Assembly: GCA_030562195.1 (NCBI GenBank)
Contig: JAUJPP010000002.1
Coordinates: forward strand, 5,580,001 to 5,644,000
Source: Nipponacmea schrenckii
Lineage: Eukaryota; Mollusca; Gastropoda; Lottiidae
DNA length: 64,000 nucleotides
Reading direction: 5' to 3'
Position 1 is the stretch's first letter; every line of letters starts with the position of its first letter. The position numbers and the translations under genes are program-made. Positions 10,535 to 21,159 of this stretch are shown piece by piece. The notes under the pieces are model-generated. The model ran no database searches and had not been told where the DNA came from. It saw nothing but the letters and a program-made list of their open reading frames with translations.

Positions 10535-10843
10535 ATGGGATTGATTTTAAAGCATGAAAAGGAAAAGTACACAGGCGATGGTTTCTTATCTGGATTGATG
10601 TCCCTTATATCCAAGGTTACATCCTTCGTAACTAAAAACAAAGACCTTATATCCTCGGGGGCAAAAGCGATCTCGTCAGTCGGGCAGGCAGCGAGTTCAA
10701 TAAGCAAATCTGTCCAACAAAAAAGGAATTAAATGAATTGCGCAAAATAAGGGAACTGAGACAAAAAGCAAGATAAAAACAAGAAAGCCAAGGATTCAAA
10801 GTGCTGGGATAAGGTCTAAATCCTGTTATTAAAAATGGCAAAC
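10535..10843 (+). pseudogene. Polinton PX-like small virion protein
   Basis: The ATG at 10535 is preferred to upstream in-frame codons because those fall in the duplicated leader. It opens 'MGLILKHEKEKYTGDGFLSG' followed by a hydrophobic/amphipathic helix region and a Ser/Ala-rich segment. A frameshift near 10725 moves to a frame with 'LRKIRELRQK'. Two stops follow before 'GLNPVIKNG', which overlaps the start of the capsid gene at 10835. The small size, 'GDGF' motif and position just before the major capsid gene fit the PX gene of Polintons (function uncertain; possibly membrane-active or a capsid core protein). It shares 'GLILKH' with the protein at 12177-12736. Confidence 0.5.
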
Positions 10844-12159
10844 CTCGATCCGATCTTTCAACTTTGTGAACCAATAGAATATACATTCAATAAGAAAAAA
10901 GAAGACTACATCATTATATCTCAAACTGTTGGGTCCAAATCTTAGATTAATGATGGAGGTAGGGTCACATTTGAAATCAATTCGTTGTCCAATTGGCTAC
11001 TTCTTTCCGACGCTTACTTCCGCTGTGATTTCAAAATTTAAGATGGATCTCAAAATCAAAATCGTATGCCCCAGCAGAATGTGACCTTGGAAAACAATTT
11101 CTTCCCCTCTTTATTCAGCGAAATGGTTTTAGAAGCCGGTTCAAATACAATTGAAACAATCAAACACCCAGGTGAGTTTGACACGATGCTTAAAACTCTT
11201 CTTTTTCCCAAAAATTATTCTACGGCATCGGGTTGGATGCCAGACACGGGAGATGGGGAAATCTCAACAAGATAATTTACAAGCAGACGACAACCTGGCG
11301 GCAGTTACAACTACTGTTAACAATTTGGTCAATATCACGAAATTTCAAAATAATGAAGGTTATAAAAAGATGGTTGTATTTTACAATAAACCTATTGACA
11401 GAAATAGTTATGGGGGATATATAAACTGGAATTTATATCCCCTCTTTGGATTACTTGAGCACAGGAAATTTCATCTTCAAACATTAATAAATAACGATAG
11501 AATATTTTTTTTGAAGAAAACAATTCAAATGCGAAATTAGAAATAACCGATATCCAATTATACGTGCCAGTAATAACCCCAACAATCGAAGTAGAAACGA
11601 GACTTCTTAGTAGTTTGAAAAATATATCGATATAGCATTTTTAAGAAGAAATACTATTGGATCGATAACCATCACAGGGGAGAACTTCACGTGGCAAGTG
11701 ACGAATACCACAAAACCAGCGAGATATTTAATACTTGGTTTCAAAAATCTTTCAGATTCACAAACGAACAACAACAACCTTTTCAAAGTAACTGGTGACA
11801 ACTTTGGAGATCCTAAAATAAAAAGGGTTCAAGTCAGATTAAATTCCGATTCGTATTCAAATCAATCGTTAAAAATTGATCCCGATACCAAGGACTTAAA
11901 TGAATTGTATAGAAACTATAAGCTTATGAGCGAATTATTTGGAAATGTACCACAGTTTAATTATCTCGATTTTGTTTTAAAGTATCCTATATTTTGTTTT
12001 GATCTCTCTGCTCACAAAGAAGATTTGTTTAAAACAGGCGTACAGTTGTCTGTATACATTGAAAAAACATCAGGAGATATGGTTGGGTATTGTCTCTTGT
12101 TAGAGGAATCACGTCACGTCATAAATATAATTGATAGAAAGATGAATAGAATAGAATAA
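10835..12159 (+). pseudogene. MCP: Polinton major capsid protein (double jelly-roll), broken
   Basis: ATG at 10835 opens 'MANLDPIFQLCEPIEYTF'. The region extends ~440 codons to a stop at 12159, a little short of the usual size. Conserved stretches seen include 'LENNFFPSLFS', 'HPGEFDTM' (about residue 115), 'YINWNLYPLFG', 'LYVPVITPT' and, in the last 150 codons, 'ARYLILGF' and 'SGDMVGYCLL'. These fit the Polinton/adintovirus double jelly-roll capsid, whose trimers build the icosahedral shell. Breaks: stops near 10937 and 11039, frameshifts near 11270 and 11500, more stops at about 11625-11650, and another frame change before 11698. It lies between the PX-like and pX-like genes in the late block. 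Confidence 0.8.
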
Positions 12160-12176
12160 AAATTCTATCTTTAAAA

Positions 12177-12736
12177 ATGAAACCAGAAAGTTTAGTCGCT
12201 AAAATATTAGAATCAATCGAAAATGGGAAACCGAAAACAATTACTTATAATGGTATAAAGATACATATTTCACAATCAATTATTAACAAACTAAAAAATC
12301 ATAAAGTACTGGACAATATTAATTATAATAGACAATAGACAAGCAAGCTACAGAAGGCGGGTTTCTGTTTCTTCTCCCATTAATTTTCGGCAGCTGCCGG
12401 TGCTGTTGCCGGTGGAGCGAGTGGTATAGCGTCAGCGGTAAATAAGAAAAAGCAGAAGAAGCTGAAGCCAGAGAAAAACGTAGACATAATTTAGAAATGG
12501 AAAAACTAGCAAAAGGTTCTGGGATAAAGGATATCTTAGCAAGTGTTAAACAATTCAATCACGCAACCAAGAAAACAGTAAAAGAAGGTTTGTGTAAGCT
12601 AATTGATAAAATCGATACGGGTGAAACTGAGATTAAAAAAGAAGGAGAGGGATTAATACTTAAACACATTCGCAGTGGTGATGGTTTGTATCTTTCGAAA
12701 TACAAAGGAGATGGTATTGTATTAAATCCTCATTAA
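12177..12736 (+). pseudogene. pX-like core/cement protein
   Basis: ATG at 12177 gives 'MKPESLVAKILESIENGKPK' (53 codons). After a frameshift comes an Ala/Gly-rich hydrophobic segment 'AAAGAVAGGASGIASAVN' (about 12390-12450). A further shift leads to the open frame at 12497-12736, ending 'SGDGLYLSKYKGDGIVLNPH' with a repeated G-D-G motif. Gly-rich hydrophobic centre, basic linker and G-x-G-L-Y-L type repeats at the C-terminus resemble the adenovirus pX/pVI-like genes reported in adintovirus-type Polintons. The likely role is genome condensation or membrane interaction in the virion. At least two frameshifts. Assignment rests on composition and position between capsid and ATPase. Confidence 0.5.
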
Positions 12737-12741
12737 AAAAA

Positions 12742-13286
12742 ATGGCTGCAAAGTTTAAACATTCAGATAGGTTTCCACAAATTCCAATGTTAATGTGTAT
12801 TGTTGTTCAATCAGGATCAGCAAAAACTCACCTCTTATTTAAGATGTTAACAACACCCAAATTATTAGATTTTAATTTCCTTTACATTTATACATCAACT
12901 CCAGATCAATTATATTATCAATTTCTGAAAACCTTAAAAGGAAAAACCTGATCATTTTCGATGATTGCGTAGCACAATCAAACCAATTAGTTCAACAAGA
13001 ATTCTTTACTCAAGGAAGACATCACAATTGTCATTGTATATACCAATCTCAGTCATTTTATGGAATGGATGGAATGTTTATTAGAAAGAACGCTAATTGT
13101 TTTATTTTGTTTGAATTAAACGATAAAGATCTATCTCAAATACTCCAATCAATAATTCATGGTATGGAGAAAGATGAATTTAAAAAACTTTGTTAAAGAC
13201 AACGGAACAATCCAAATCATCAATATGTCTTTGTTAATACCAGAAAACAAGCAGGACATAAAGTTATGACAAATATTTGCAATTAA
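12742..13286 (+). pseudogene. ATPase: A32-like packaging ATPase (FtsK/HerA family), broken
   Basis: The ATG at 12742, 3 bases after the preceding stop, opens a region with a degenerate Walker A ('SGSAKTHLL', Ala where Gly is expected) at about residue 27. After a frameshift at ~12945 comes Walker B 'LIIFDDC', then the 'QEFFTQGRHHNCHCIYQSQS' region. A premature stop at about 13195 precedes 'YVFVNTRKQAG'. In Polintons and related viruses this ATPase pumps DNA into the capsid. About 50 residues between Walker A and B appear to be missing relative to family members, so an internal deletion is likely. Confidence 0.75.
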
Positions 13287-13288
13287 AA

Positions 13289-14070
13289 ATGACTGATTGG
13301 AATAAAATATTAAAGAGAAATAAAGAATATATTAAAACTAAAGATAAATTAAAATCTAAAATTGAAGATAGCAGATTATCACAAATGGGAATGGAGGAGA
13401 GTTTATCAACTTTATTTAAGCCTCTATTAAAACAACAAGAAAATGTTCCTGCTATAGAAAATGTTTCACATCCTGCTATAGAAAATGTTCCAGAAAATGA
13501 TTTAATCATAAAATCACTTGATGATATAAAACGTTATTTTCAAATCCCAACCCAACTTTATCAAAGTCTATTAAACCAGTTGTGGATGATTATTGGTTAT
13601 TGTTTAATGGTTATAGAATATTGTTCGATCACCGTTACCCTCAATTCAAGATGGATACAAAACCCTTTTTACATAAATTAACACACGGAATAATAGATTT
13701 GATGAACGGAGGGGACATTGTCATTGGGGAATACAATGATTTAATAGAGTACTTTAAACTTCTAATTGATACTAAAAAGACAGGAGCAATAACAAACAGA
13801 ATGAAAGAAGTTAAGCTACATATCAAAGCCATGAATGAAGTTGATGAATCGGATGAATATGGTGAAAATAATCCAATCATAGAAGAAATAGACGAATTCA
13901 ATAATTTGATATCCGGAGAAGGTATAACTTTTTTATCATATGATCCCCGAACACAATTACTTAACAGACTTCAATCTGATTCCAATGAAATACACGCTAT
14001 TTTAAAAAGATTATTACAAAAAGGAATAATAGAAAAAGACGATAATATTAATGTTTTAAAAAATGGATGA
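13289..14070 (+). pseudogene. Polinton PY-like protein
   Basis: The ATG at 13289 follows the ATPase stop by 2 bases. 'MTDWNKILKRNKEYIKTKDK' begins a basic, coiled-coil-prone N-terminus. A frameshift at about 13580 joins to the 13582-14070 frame ('LLFNGYRILFDHRYPQF'), ending in a predicted helical tail ('NRLQSDSNEIHAILKRLLQK'). Position between ATPase and minor capsid genes, and a C-terminal helical segment of this type, fit the PY gene of Polintons, whose role is unknown (probably a capsid-associated protein). A near-direct repeat of 'PAIENV' occurs at residues ~54-67. Its stop overlaps the start of the next gene by 8 bases. Confidence 0.55.
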
Positions 14071-14998
14071 GAAGTTTTTCATAATAACACCTAAGTCGTC
14101 GTAAATGAGATTAAACCTAGATTATGAATGTGAACTCGATCCAAATAAAAACTATAACTTAGGACTGAAATATTTTTCAGTTTACAATTCAATAAGAAAT
14201 GTTAGTGAACAGAATAACCAATTGAAGATTTCTAAAGAAAATGGAAAAACATTTAAATTATTTACATTATTACCAGGAAGTTATGAATATGTTTCCATTA
14301 ACGAATTTATATCTCAATTTGTTGGAAGTCATAAGGACAGATCAAATATTGAATTCGAAGGTAATTTAAATCTGAACAAAATAAAACTAAATCTAAAAGA
14401 CAAACATCAAGTAGATTTCAATGTAGAAAACTCAATAAATGAATTATTAGGTTTTGAAAAGGAATTGTATACCAACTCTACACCTGCTCCTTATAAAGAA
14501 AATATTGAAAACGATATCGATATTATCAATATTCATTGTAATTTGGTGGATAGTGGATTTTTCAATAAAAAAAAACAAATCATTATCAGTATTCCAACGT
14601 TTACAGTTCCAATCGGTTATAGAATAGTAGAAAAACCGTTTCAAACAACATATCTTCCAATAAATACCACAGGTATTAAAGCTATCAATTTAGATATAAA
14701 AGATGGAAGATATTTAGATTTTGGTGAGGAAGAAATATGTATTCAATTACGTTTCCTCATCTTCATCCAAAATTATGTAATCGTAATCATCGAATTCGTA
14801 ATTTTCAACCATATTAACTTCATCTTTATTATTATAGTGATACATAATTACATTTCTGTTTGGTGGTTTTCTTTTAATCAAATTCAAATTATGTTTGAAT
14901 ACTTTCTTTTGTTTATCTTTCGGAATGACCACACCGTCTGTGAAACTATTTTTCCAAGGTTTATCGAATTCATTTTCAATATCTTTTCTATTGGCTAA
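14063..14998 (+). pseudogene. mCP: Polinton minor capsid (penton, single jelly-roll) protein
   Basis: ATG at 14063 opens 'MDEKFFIITPKSS', then an in-frame TAA; the frame resumes at 14105 with 'MRLNLDYECELDPNKNY'. The following ~215 codons carry segments typical of the Polinton penton protein: 'INELLGF' (about residue 115), 'INIHCNLVDSG', 'IPTFTVPIGYRIVEKP' and 'YLDFGEEEICIQLR'. The natural end should be near 14755. The reading to 14998 is antisense to the polymerase and is probably read-through caused by a lost stop. In virions of related viruses this protein sits at the fivefold vertices, where a fibre can attach, which makes the fibre-like gene at 19063-21155 notable. Confidence 0.75.
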
Positions 14999-16640
14999 TT
15001 TAAGATAATCTCGCACACTCAACTTTGATTTTGTATATCCTTTAAAAGTTTTCTTTTCCACTAATTCTCCATTAGAAGTTAGAATCGTATTGTATTTTAC
15101 TTTTGGAGCTAAATATAAACCAAATATTATACCACCATCTCCATTATCATTCTTTCCTTTTCCATATTCCGTTTCAGAAGTTAATCCAGATTGTTCTAAA
15201 ATATCCCAATTCCTATCTGATATGTATAAGCTATCGGTATCAGTATAATATATTTCTGGTTTTCTAAAACCATCAATAACATGAATAAAATTATTCATTA
15301 TTCGTTTGCTATGTGCTAAGATGAATGAACCCAAGTGACTCGGAGTTAATCTTGTTGTTTTTGTTGGTTTGATAATTTCAGGTTGTTCCTTTTCTTTTTC
15401 CACTATATATTGTTGTTCATTTACTTTTTCATAAATTTTTATATTTGAATCGAAATTTGCTTTCAGAGTTTCTTCAGACCATAAATGAAATTCTGTATTA
15501 ATATCTTTCTGAACAGTTTTACCGTATAAAGAATTACCAAGTAATTTCATACAATCACTGTCAACTAAATTTCCCTGTTGTTTATATTTGTTTCTTTCTT
15601 CCTTTAAAGTTAAACAAAGTCTTTAAAAGGAGGTGTTTTGAAATTTTCTTCATAGACTATCCCATCTAATATTTTGATAACTTTTCCACCAGCTCGAACA
15701 ATTTCCTCTATGTCAACAGAAGTGAGAACGTCATTACAAAAACCATTTCTAAATCGTATCTTATCACCAGATTTTGTTTTGGGTTTATCATCCTCTATAA
15801 CAGTACAACTTATTTTGTCTTTGGCTGGTATTTGTTGAAAAAACATATTTTCTGGATACTCAAACCAAACAGACTCCCAATTTAATTCGTTTATTGACGC
15901 AATATCTAAATCAACCTTTCTTAAATTCATTGGCAATTCTGACTACCATTATGAGAAACTAAAGTTAATTGTTTTTGATCAACATTTCCTAAATATTTTA
16001 ACATTTGATCTATACAATCTGTAACTACAAATATACGAACTATATTCATTATTTTTCATAAAATTCTTCGGGAACATTATCTGTGGGTTTTAGATCTGGA
16101 AAACGACAATTTATTCGTTCTAATATTTTTCGCAGCTTTTCCAAATTTACTAAAGAACACGCATATGGTATTGTTTTACCGGTTTCTTCTTCTGTATAAG
16201 TCTCTGAATCCCATGCATAAAGAGTTTCAGGTTCGGAGTTTTGTGACACGGAAGCTGGATTAAATTCTGAAAAAAGTTTAATGTTTTCATTAACACAGGA
16301 TTTCCATACTTGTTCATAGTTGTTTTCTATTTCTTTTATTCCTAAACTTTTGTTATCTCTTTTTATCAAACAGAAATGATTATTGTGTAAATACAAAACC
16401 CATTTAAATTGAGTGTTTATTTTTCTGGGATATAAAGTTCTATCTTTAGGATTATAAATTTGGAAAGAGGTTTTATTTTTTTCATTGAATTCCCCGATTC
16501 GAGCTTGAGTCATTATTCCCCTCCTATTATGTTTTGAATAGGAATAAATAAAATCAATAAATTCTTTTGTCAAATCACGTTTTAAAACATAATTTACACA
16601 CTTGATAAAACAAGCTCCGTCAGTTGGAATATAACAATAG
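14747..16640 (-). pseudogene. POLB: Protein-primed DNA polymerase B, with internal deletion
   Basis: Read from right to left. The N-terminal region has 'PTDGACFIKCVNYVL' (about 16625). The exonuclease Exo I motif 'WDSETY' is at about 16220. In another frame near 15965 lies the Exo II context 'VSHNGS'. The sequence then jumps to a segment beyond polymerase motif A at 15610-15936. A frameshift at ~15615 leads to 14747-15550, with motif B 'KLLGNSLYGKT' and motif C 'YTDTDSLYI'. Motif A (D-x-x-SLYP) and Exo III are absent, so several hundred bases are deleted at about 15940. Intact Polinton polymerases exceed 1,000 residues; about 630 codons remain. The C-terminus is Asp/Glu/Tyr-rich. It faces the minor capsid gene tail to tail. 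Confidence 0.85.
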
Positions 16641-16875
16641 TAATTAAACCACATGAAGATGTTTGAATCGCTGTCAGAGGCCCTAAGATAGATGGAATAA
16701 ATATTGGAAGAGAAACGCTTGCTGTTACAGTGATTGCTGTTGCTATAAGACAAGCTGATATAACACCTATAGTTATAAAAGTAGTGTCTATCCTTCCCCA
16801 ACATTTCGTTAACTTTTTGTAATGATTGAACTTTTCTTCTAACCCTTTTTGTTTACGTATCATAACATCTTGTAA

Positions 16876-16881
16876 GTTCTG
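16876..16881. repeat. Target-site duplication 'gttctg' of the 2-kb element, copy 1
   Basis: The same six bases follow the element at 18896-18901. The identity can be stretched to 8 bp by shifting the border, but copy 2 and its empty site fix the length at 6. Confidence 0.8.
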
Positions 16882-18895
16882 TATGGTGGCCTACCGCTAT
16901 CATTCAAGGAATTAAGTAATACTTTAAAAGTTGACGAGAAAAAGTATGTTAAAAGACATTTAAATGTAATTCTAAATGAAATTTTATTCATAAAAAAAGA
17001 TAAAAATAAAAATAAATCTAAATCAAAATGAAAGTAACTTAAAAATAAATTAAAAACGAATTTCCCCCGAAAACAAATGAAAAACAAAACTTAATTTAGA
17101 TCAAAATAAAAATACAATTAAAATGAATTCATAAAAAATGGAAATTAAAAAAAAGAAAAATTAAATTTAAAACGAAAGTAAACAGAAAGCAAAGTTAAAA
17201 AAGTGTAGAGCCTACAGCTATCATAGCATACCACAATGGATTGCACTCAGGTCGATTTATCTTCTTTAGATGGGCGATTTGTCTATAAAGGAAACTACTC
17301 TTTGTTTTATTTACATAAAATGACTGCTTATTTCAGAAGCAATGGATGAGAATTGCGTTTCTCAAGACATTCAAAGGAATGAAATGATTGATTTTCTCAA
17401 AAGAGATTATAGCCAATATAGATGGATCATTCCTACGCTCGACCGTCGGTTGAGATTCTTTGATATATTACACTGATTTGACTGTATCGATTGAATCGGT
17501 GAAGGATGCTTTTTCTTTAGCCATATATGACTGCTAAATAGCTGTAGTGGAAAACTGCTTTGGCTGAAAATATGGACATCAAATAGTGGTCCAAAATTAA
17601 TAGGAGCCTTTTTTGCTAAAATTGTCAATTGATGATAGAAATGGGGCTACAAGTATTTAATTAATTACAGTAATGTTTCAATAAGTTTAATTTCGTCACA
17701 AGTTAAGTTAGTAACAGTCACAAGGCAAATTAGTATATATGGTCACAAGTTAATAACAGTAATTTAGCCTCAAGATAAATTATCAGTAATTTGGTCACAA
17801 AGTTATCTTTTTACTTCCAAAATAAATTGTTAACAGTGATATGATCACAAGGTAATCAGTAAGTGCGGTGACACTAACTGCACGATTTTCCAATCCAACA
17901 GCATAAGCTAAATCTCGGGGCAACCTTAATTGATGTTTTTGTCTTATTTATTTGTACATAGCCCTATAACAAAGCAGAGACCCTGGTCCATTTGCTTCAT
18001 CAGCAACAGCATCATTAACCGATTCAATCGATACAGTCAAATCAGTGTAATAACACCATTTTCGTTATTGGGATAACACTTACCTGGCATAGCATAATAT
18101 ATTCTAGTGCTGAAAATTGGCTGAGACCCGAACGGGTTTTGAACCAGCGATCTCAGAGTCAGGCACCTAATCGCCAGCAATGTCAACCGTCTAGACCACT
18201 CGGCCAACTGACCTGTTCGGGTCTCAGCCAATTTTCAGCACTAGAATCTTGTGCTATACCAAGTAAGTGTCATCCCAATAACAAAAATATTGTTGCAACA
18301 CAACTTTCTAAATAACATCGTATCATCTCAAATCAGTTTAATATCTCAACTGATAATTTATCTTGAGGCCAAATATCTTTCTGTCATCAATTTACAATTT
18401 TAGCATTCCCTTGAATGTCTTGACAAACGCAATTCTCATCCATTGCTTCTGAAATAAGCAGTTATTTTATGTAAATAAAACAAAGAGTAGTTTCCCTCAT
18501 AGACAAATCGCCATCTAAAGAAGATAAATCGACCTGAGTGCAATTCATTGTGGTATACTATGATAGCTATAGGCTCTACACTTTTTTTTAACTTTGCTTT
18601 CTGTTTACTTTTGTTTTAATTTAATTTTTTTTTTCATTTCCATTTTTTTATGAATTCATTTTAATTTTTATTTTGATCTTAGTTTAGTTTTGTTTTTCAT
18701 TTTGTTTTCGGGGGAAATTCGTTTTTAATTTTTTTTTAAGTTACTTTCATTTTGATTTAGATTTATTTTTACTTTTATCTTTTTTTATGAATAAAATTTC
18801 ATTTAGAATTAAATTTAAATGTTTTTAACATACTTTTTTTCGTAAACTTTTAAAGTATTACTTAATTCTTTGAATGATAGCGGTAGGCCACCATA
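16882..18895. mobile_element. 2,014-bp long-inverted-repeat element, copy 1
   Basis: Ends 'tatggtggcctaccgctatc' and its complement. The inverted arms are ~495 bp each (16882-17381 and 18403-18895), leaving a ~1-kb core. No transposase: the two longest frames (17407-17628 and 18037-18231, minus) have no recognisable domain, and the second lies over a tRNA-like hairpin. 17680-17860 has a string of 'gtcacaag' / 'taacagt' short repeats. A second copy at 26625-28875 is nearly identical, so both moved recently. A 6-bp duplication with TA-starting ends resembles what I recall for the IS3EU superfamily; that is a weak suggestion only. Confidence 0.85.
18101..18247 (-). ncRNA. tRNA-like sequence enclosed in a 33-bp perfect stem (copy 1)
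   Basis: The arms 18101-18133 and 18215-18247 are exact complements. Between them, on the minus strand, are an A-box-like 'TGGCCGAGTGG' and a B-box 'GGTTCAAAACC' about 45 nt apart, the spacing of a class II (Leu/Ser type) tRNA. The normal cloverleaf does not close: the acceptor-like 'GACCCGA'/'TCGGGTC' pair is part of the long stem, with ~10 extra bases before the A box. It is best seen as a tRNA-derived pol III promoter or pseudogene captured by the element. The copy in 28083-28229 is unchanged. Confidence 0.5.
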
Positions 18896-19062
18896 GTTCT
18901 GTGAGATCAATTCGTCAGTATTCATTCTTTCATGAATTAAATTAACTCTATTTGTGATAAATCAATATTTTTCGTAAGCCAAAATATTTGATTGTCTTTG
19001 TTTCTATAACGAAGATATTCTATAATAATTGATATCTCTAATTGAGGTATAGAATTAACATT

Positions 19063-21155
19063 TTAAGATAAATGATTTGATCGTGGCGATTCACGTATAC
19101 TTTCTATTTTAAAACGTGCAAAGTAATCTACATTGTCATTATTTTCCATCATAAGTACGAGAGGTGTTACAAATGTTTTATTTACTTGAGATTTATGAAT
19201 AACAATTGAAGTAAAAATATTATCAAAGTCAAAATAAAATCTTATATGTTCAAAGTCTTTCCATTTCAAAAATGTATATAATTTTCTTCCCTCCTTTTGT
19301 AATTCCTTATTATTTATCAAATTTCCAATTTGTGGTTTTTCATTTGTCATTAATATCAACTCCAGGACATATAAATTGTATTCAACAATGATAAGTGGTA
19401 TTTCTTCTTCTTCTCTTTTAAGTTTACTCTCTCTTTTTAACTTCCTCATATCAAAAATTATTTTATATTCCAATCCATCGACAAAATCTGTATATAGTCT
19501 CTAGTGGAAAAGTCTATTTTCTCTTTTAGTTACGGAAAATTCACGAAGCGTTTCTGTTTTTCCTCCCTTTGTTATTGTGGTAATTGATGCTAAACAAAAT
19601 TCATGATTTAGATTTGTTATAGGTTTCATATTTTCATTAACAATTAATGATTTTATTTTCAAATTAAAAGGAAATAATATAGTAATATACAAAGCAGAAT
19701 TACCTGCTGAATCCACCTCAAATCTTCCAACGTTACTTTTCTCAAAAACAGCTTCAAATTAAGATGGCTCAATTAATCTTCCTATATATTTTGCAATCAA
19801 TCCATACTTTTCTAAATACCATCATTAAAGGGTAAACTAAAATAAGTTTCTTTAGGTAGAAATTTACCTATTAATTTCTTTAAACATCTTTTCATTTTTT
19901 ATGTCTCTTGACTCAATTTTTCGATCTAATTGAGATATTGATGATTTTAATCTCTCTAACTGTGCTTTGTTTACTAATTAGCTAATTGTTGTTCGATATA
20001 GGTTTTAATTTCGGTAAGTTCATTGTTATCATTAAGTTTAGTTTCTAGATTAGATAATTCTTGTTTTAATTTTTTCCTCGCTTATACCAGGTTTGATATT
20101 AGCTATTAGTTGTTTTACATTTGATTTTTGTTTTGTAATTTTATCGTCTAATTGGGTTATTAATTAATTTAAATTTTGTAATTGAGTTTTATCGGCTACA
20201 CTAACTAATGGTTGTTGAATATAGGTTTTAATTTCTGCTAGCTCATTGTTATTATTAGTTTCTAATTTAGTCAATTCTTGTTTCAGTTTTTCTTGTTTAT
20301 ACCTGGTTTAATATTATCTATTAGTTGTTTCAAATCTATTTTTTCTTTTGTAATTCTATCATCTAATTTGGATATTAATGAAATTAAATTCTGTAACCGA
20401 GTTTTATCAACCACATTAACTAATTGTTGTCGAACATAAGTTTTAATTTCTGTTAGTTTACTGTCATCATTAAGTTTAGTTTCTAGATTAGGTAATTCTT
20501 GTTTTAATTTTTCGTCGCTTATACCTGGTTTAATGTTACTTAGTAGATCTTTAACATTTGATTTTTGCTTTGTAATTTTATCGTCGAGTTGAGATATTAA
20601 TAAATTAAAATTTTGTAACTGAGATTTATCAACCACATTAACTAATTTTTGTTGAATATAGGTTTTAATTTCTGTTAGTTCATTATCATCATTGAGATTC
20701 GTTCCTAGATCAGCTAATTCTTGTTTTAATTTTTCTTCATTTATACCTGGTTTAATGTTACTTATCAGTTGTTTCAAATCTGATTTTTGCTTTGTAATTT
20801 TTTCGTCTATAGTTGTGATATTAATAAATTTATTCTATCCAACTGAGTTTTATCGACTATGTTAGTTAATTGTTGTTGATAACTTTCTAGTTTTTTATGA
20901 TGTGAGTCTAAAAGTTTTTGATGGTTTTCTAATTGGTTTTACTATCTTTATCTAATACAGTTATTTTTTTATTTTATCTGTATTGCATCTTTTTTTCTGT
21001 TGAGGAAATCTTAAATTAGTAATTTTGAAATTATTCATATCTATATCACCTTGAAGTGTGTCTCCAGTTTGATCAACAAAATATGGGTTGAATTTATTAA
21101 TCGATAATGTGGGAGCTTCAGTCTTTAAATTTCCTAAACCAAATTTATTTGCCAT
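19063..21155 (-). pseudogene. Fibre-like attachment protein with coiled-coil repeats
   Basis: The ATG at 21155 is 4 bases after the protease stop. The N-terminus 'MANKFGLGNLKTE' leads to 'GDIDMNNFKITNL', a motif frequent near the N-terminus of phage tail-fibre and adenovirus-like fibre proteins. Then come four or more repeats of 74 residues (222 bp; about 20820-19900) with 'NIKPGI', 'KLKQEL', 'LTEIKTY', 'LVNVVDK' and 'ISQLDDKIT', strongly coiled-coil in look. From about 19897 to 19063 is a non-repetitive C-terminal part ('FLPKETYFSLPFND', 'GNSALYITILFPF', 'EYKIIFDMRKL'). About 690 codons in all, with several frameshifts (near 20950, 20820, 20100-20300, 19870, 19500). Head, shaft and tail layout suggests a receptor-binding fibre. 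Inferred from architecture, not from a family match. Confidence 0.55.
19900..20830 (-). repeat. 222-bp (74-codon) in-gene tandem repeat, four or more copies
   Basis: 'ttcttgttttaattttt' recurs at 20058, 20275, 20496 and 20718, spacings 217, 221 and 222 bp; deviations from 222 are frameshifting indels. It encodes the shaft of the fibre-like protein. Confidence 0.85.
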
Positions 21156-21159
21156 TTTT

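Larger units (their letters stand above)
16594..18925 (-). pseudogene. Small membrane protein gene of the Polinton, split by insertion
   Basis: The start is at 18925 (minus). Eight codons reach the insertion of the 2-kb element (16882-18895), and the frame continues in phase on the other side from 16875 with 'LQDVMIRKQKGLEEKFNHYK'. It then has two adjacent hydrophobic segments ('TTFITIGVISACLIATAITV' and 'LPIFIPSILG') and ends at 16594. About 95 codons in total. The last ~15 codons overlap the start of the polymerase remnant in another frame. A short basic N-terminus followed by a helical hairpin suggests a membrane protein; similar small hydrophobic genes sit beside polB in some Polintons as I recall, but I cannot name it. 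Confidence 0.5.

Noticed and set aside
16049..16804. Reading the polymerase N-terminus from an ATG at 16804
   Set aside because: The first ~55 codons of that frame are antisense-like noise over the small membrane protein gene; recognisable polymerase sequence begins only near 16630.
16875..16889. hAT-type 8-bp duplication ('agttctgt') for the 2-kb element
   Set aside because: An 8-bp reading is possible at copy 1 only; copy 2 and its empty site allow only 6 bp.
18134..18214. A functional tRNA-Leu or tRNA-Ser gene
   Set aside because: A- and B-box motifs are there, but the acceptor stem is displaced by ~10 bases and the T-stem is mismatched, so no proper cloverleaf forms.
17407..18231. Two minus-strand frames (73 and 64 codons) conserved in both 2-kb foldback copies
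   Set aside because: Conservation only reflects the near identity of the two copies; one frame lies over the tRNA-like hairpin and neither has a recognisable domain.
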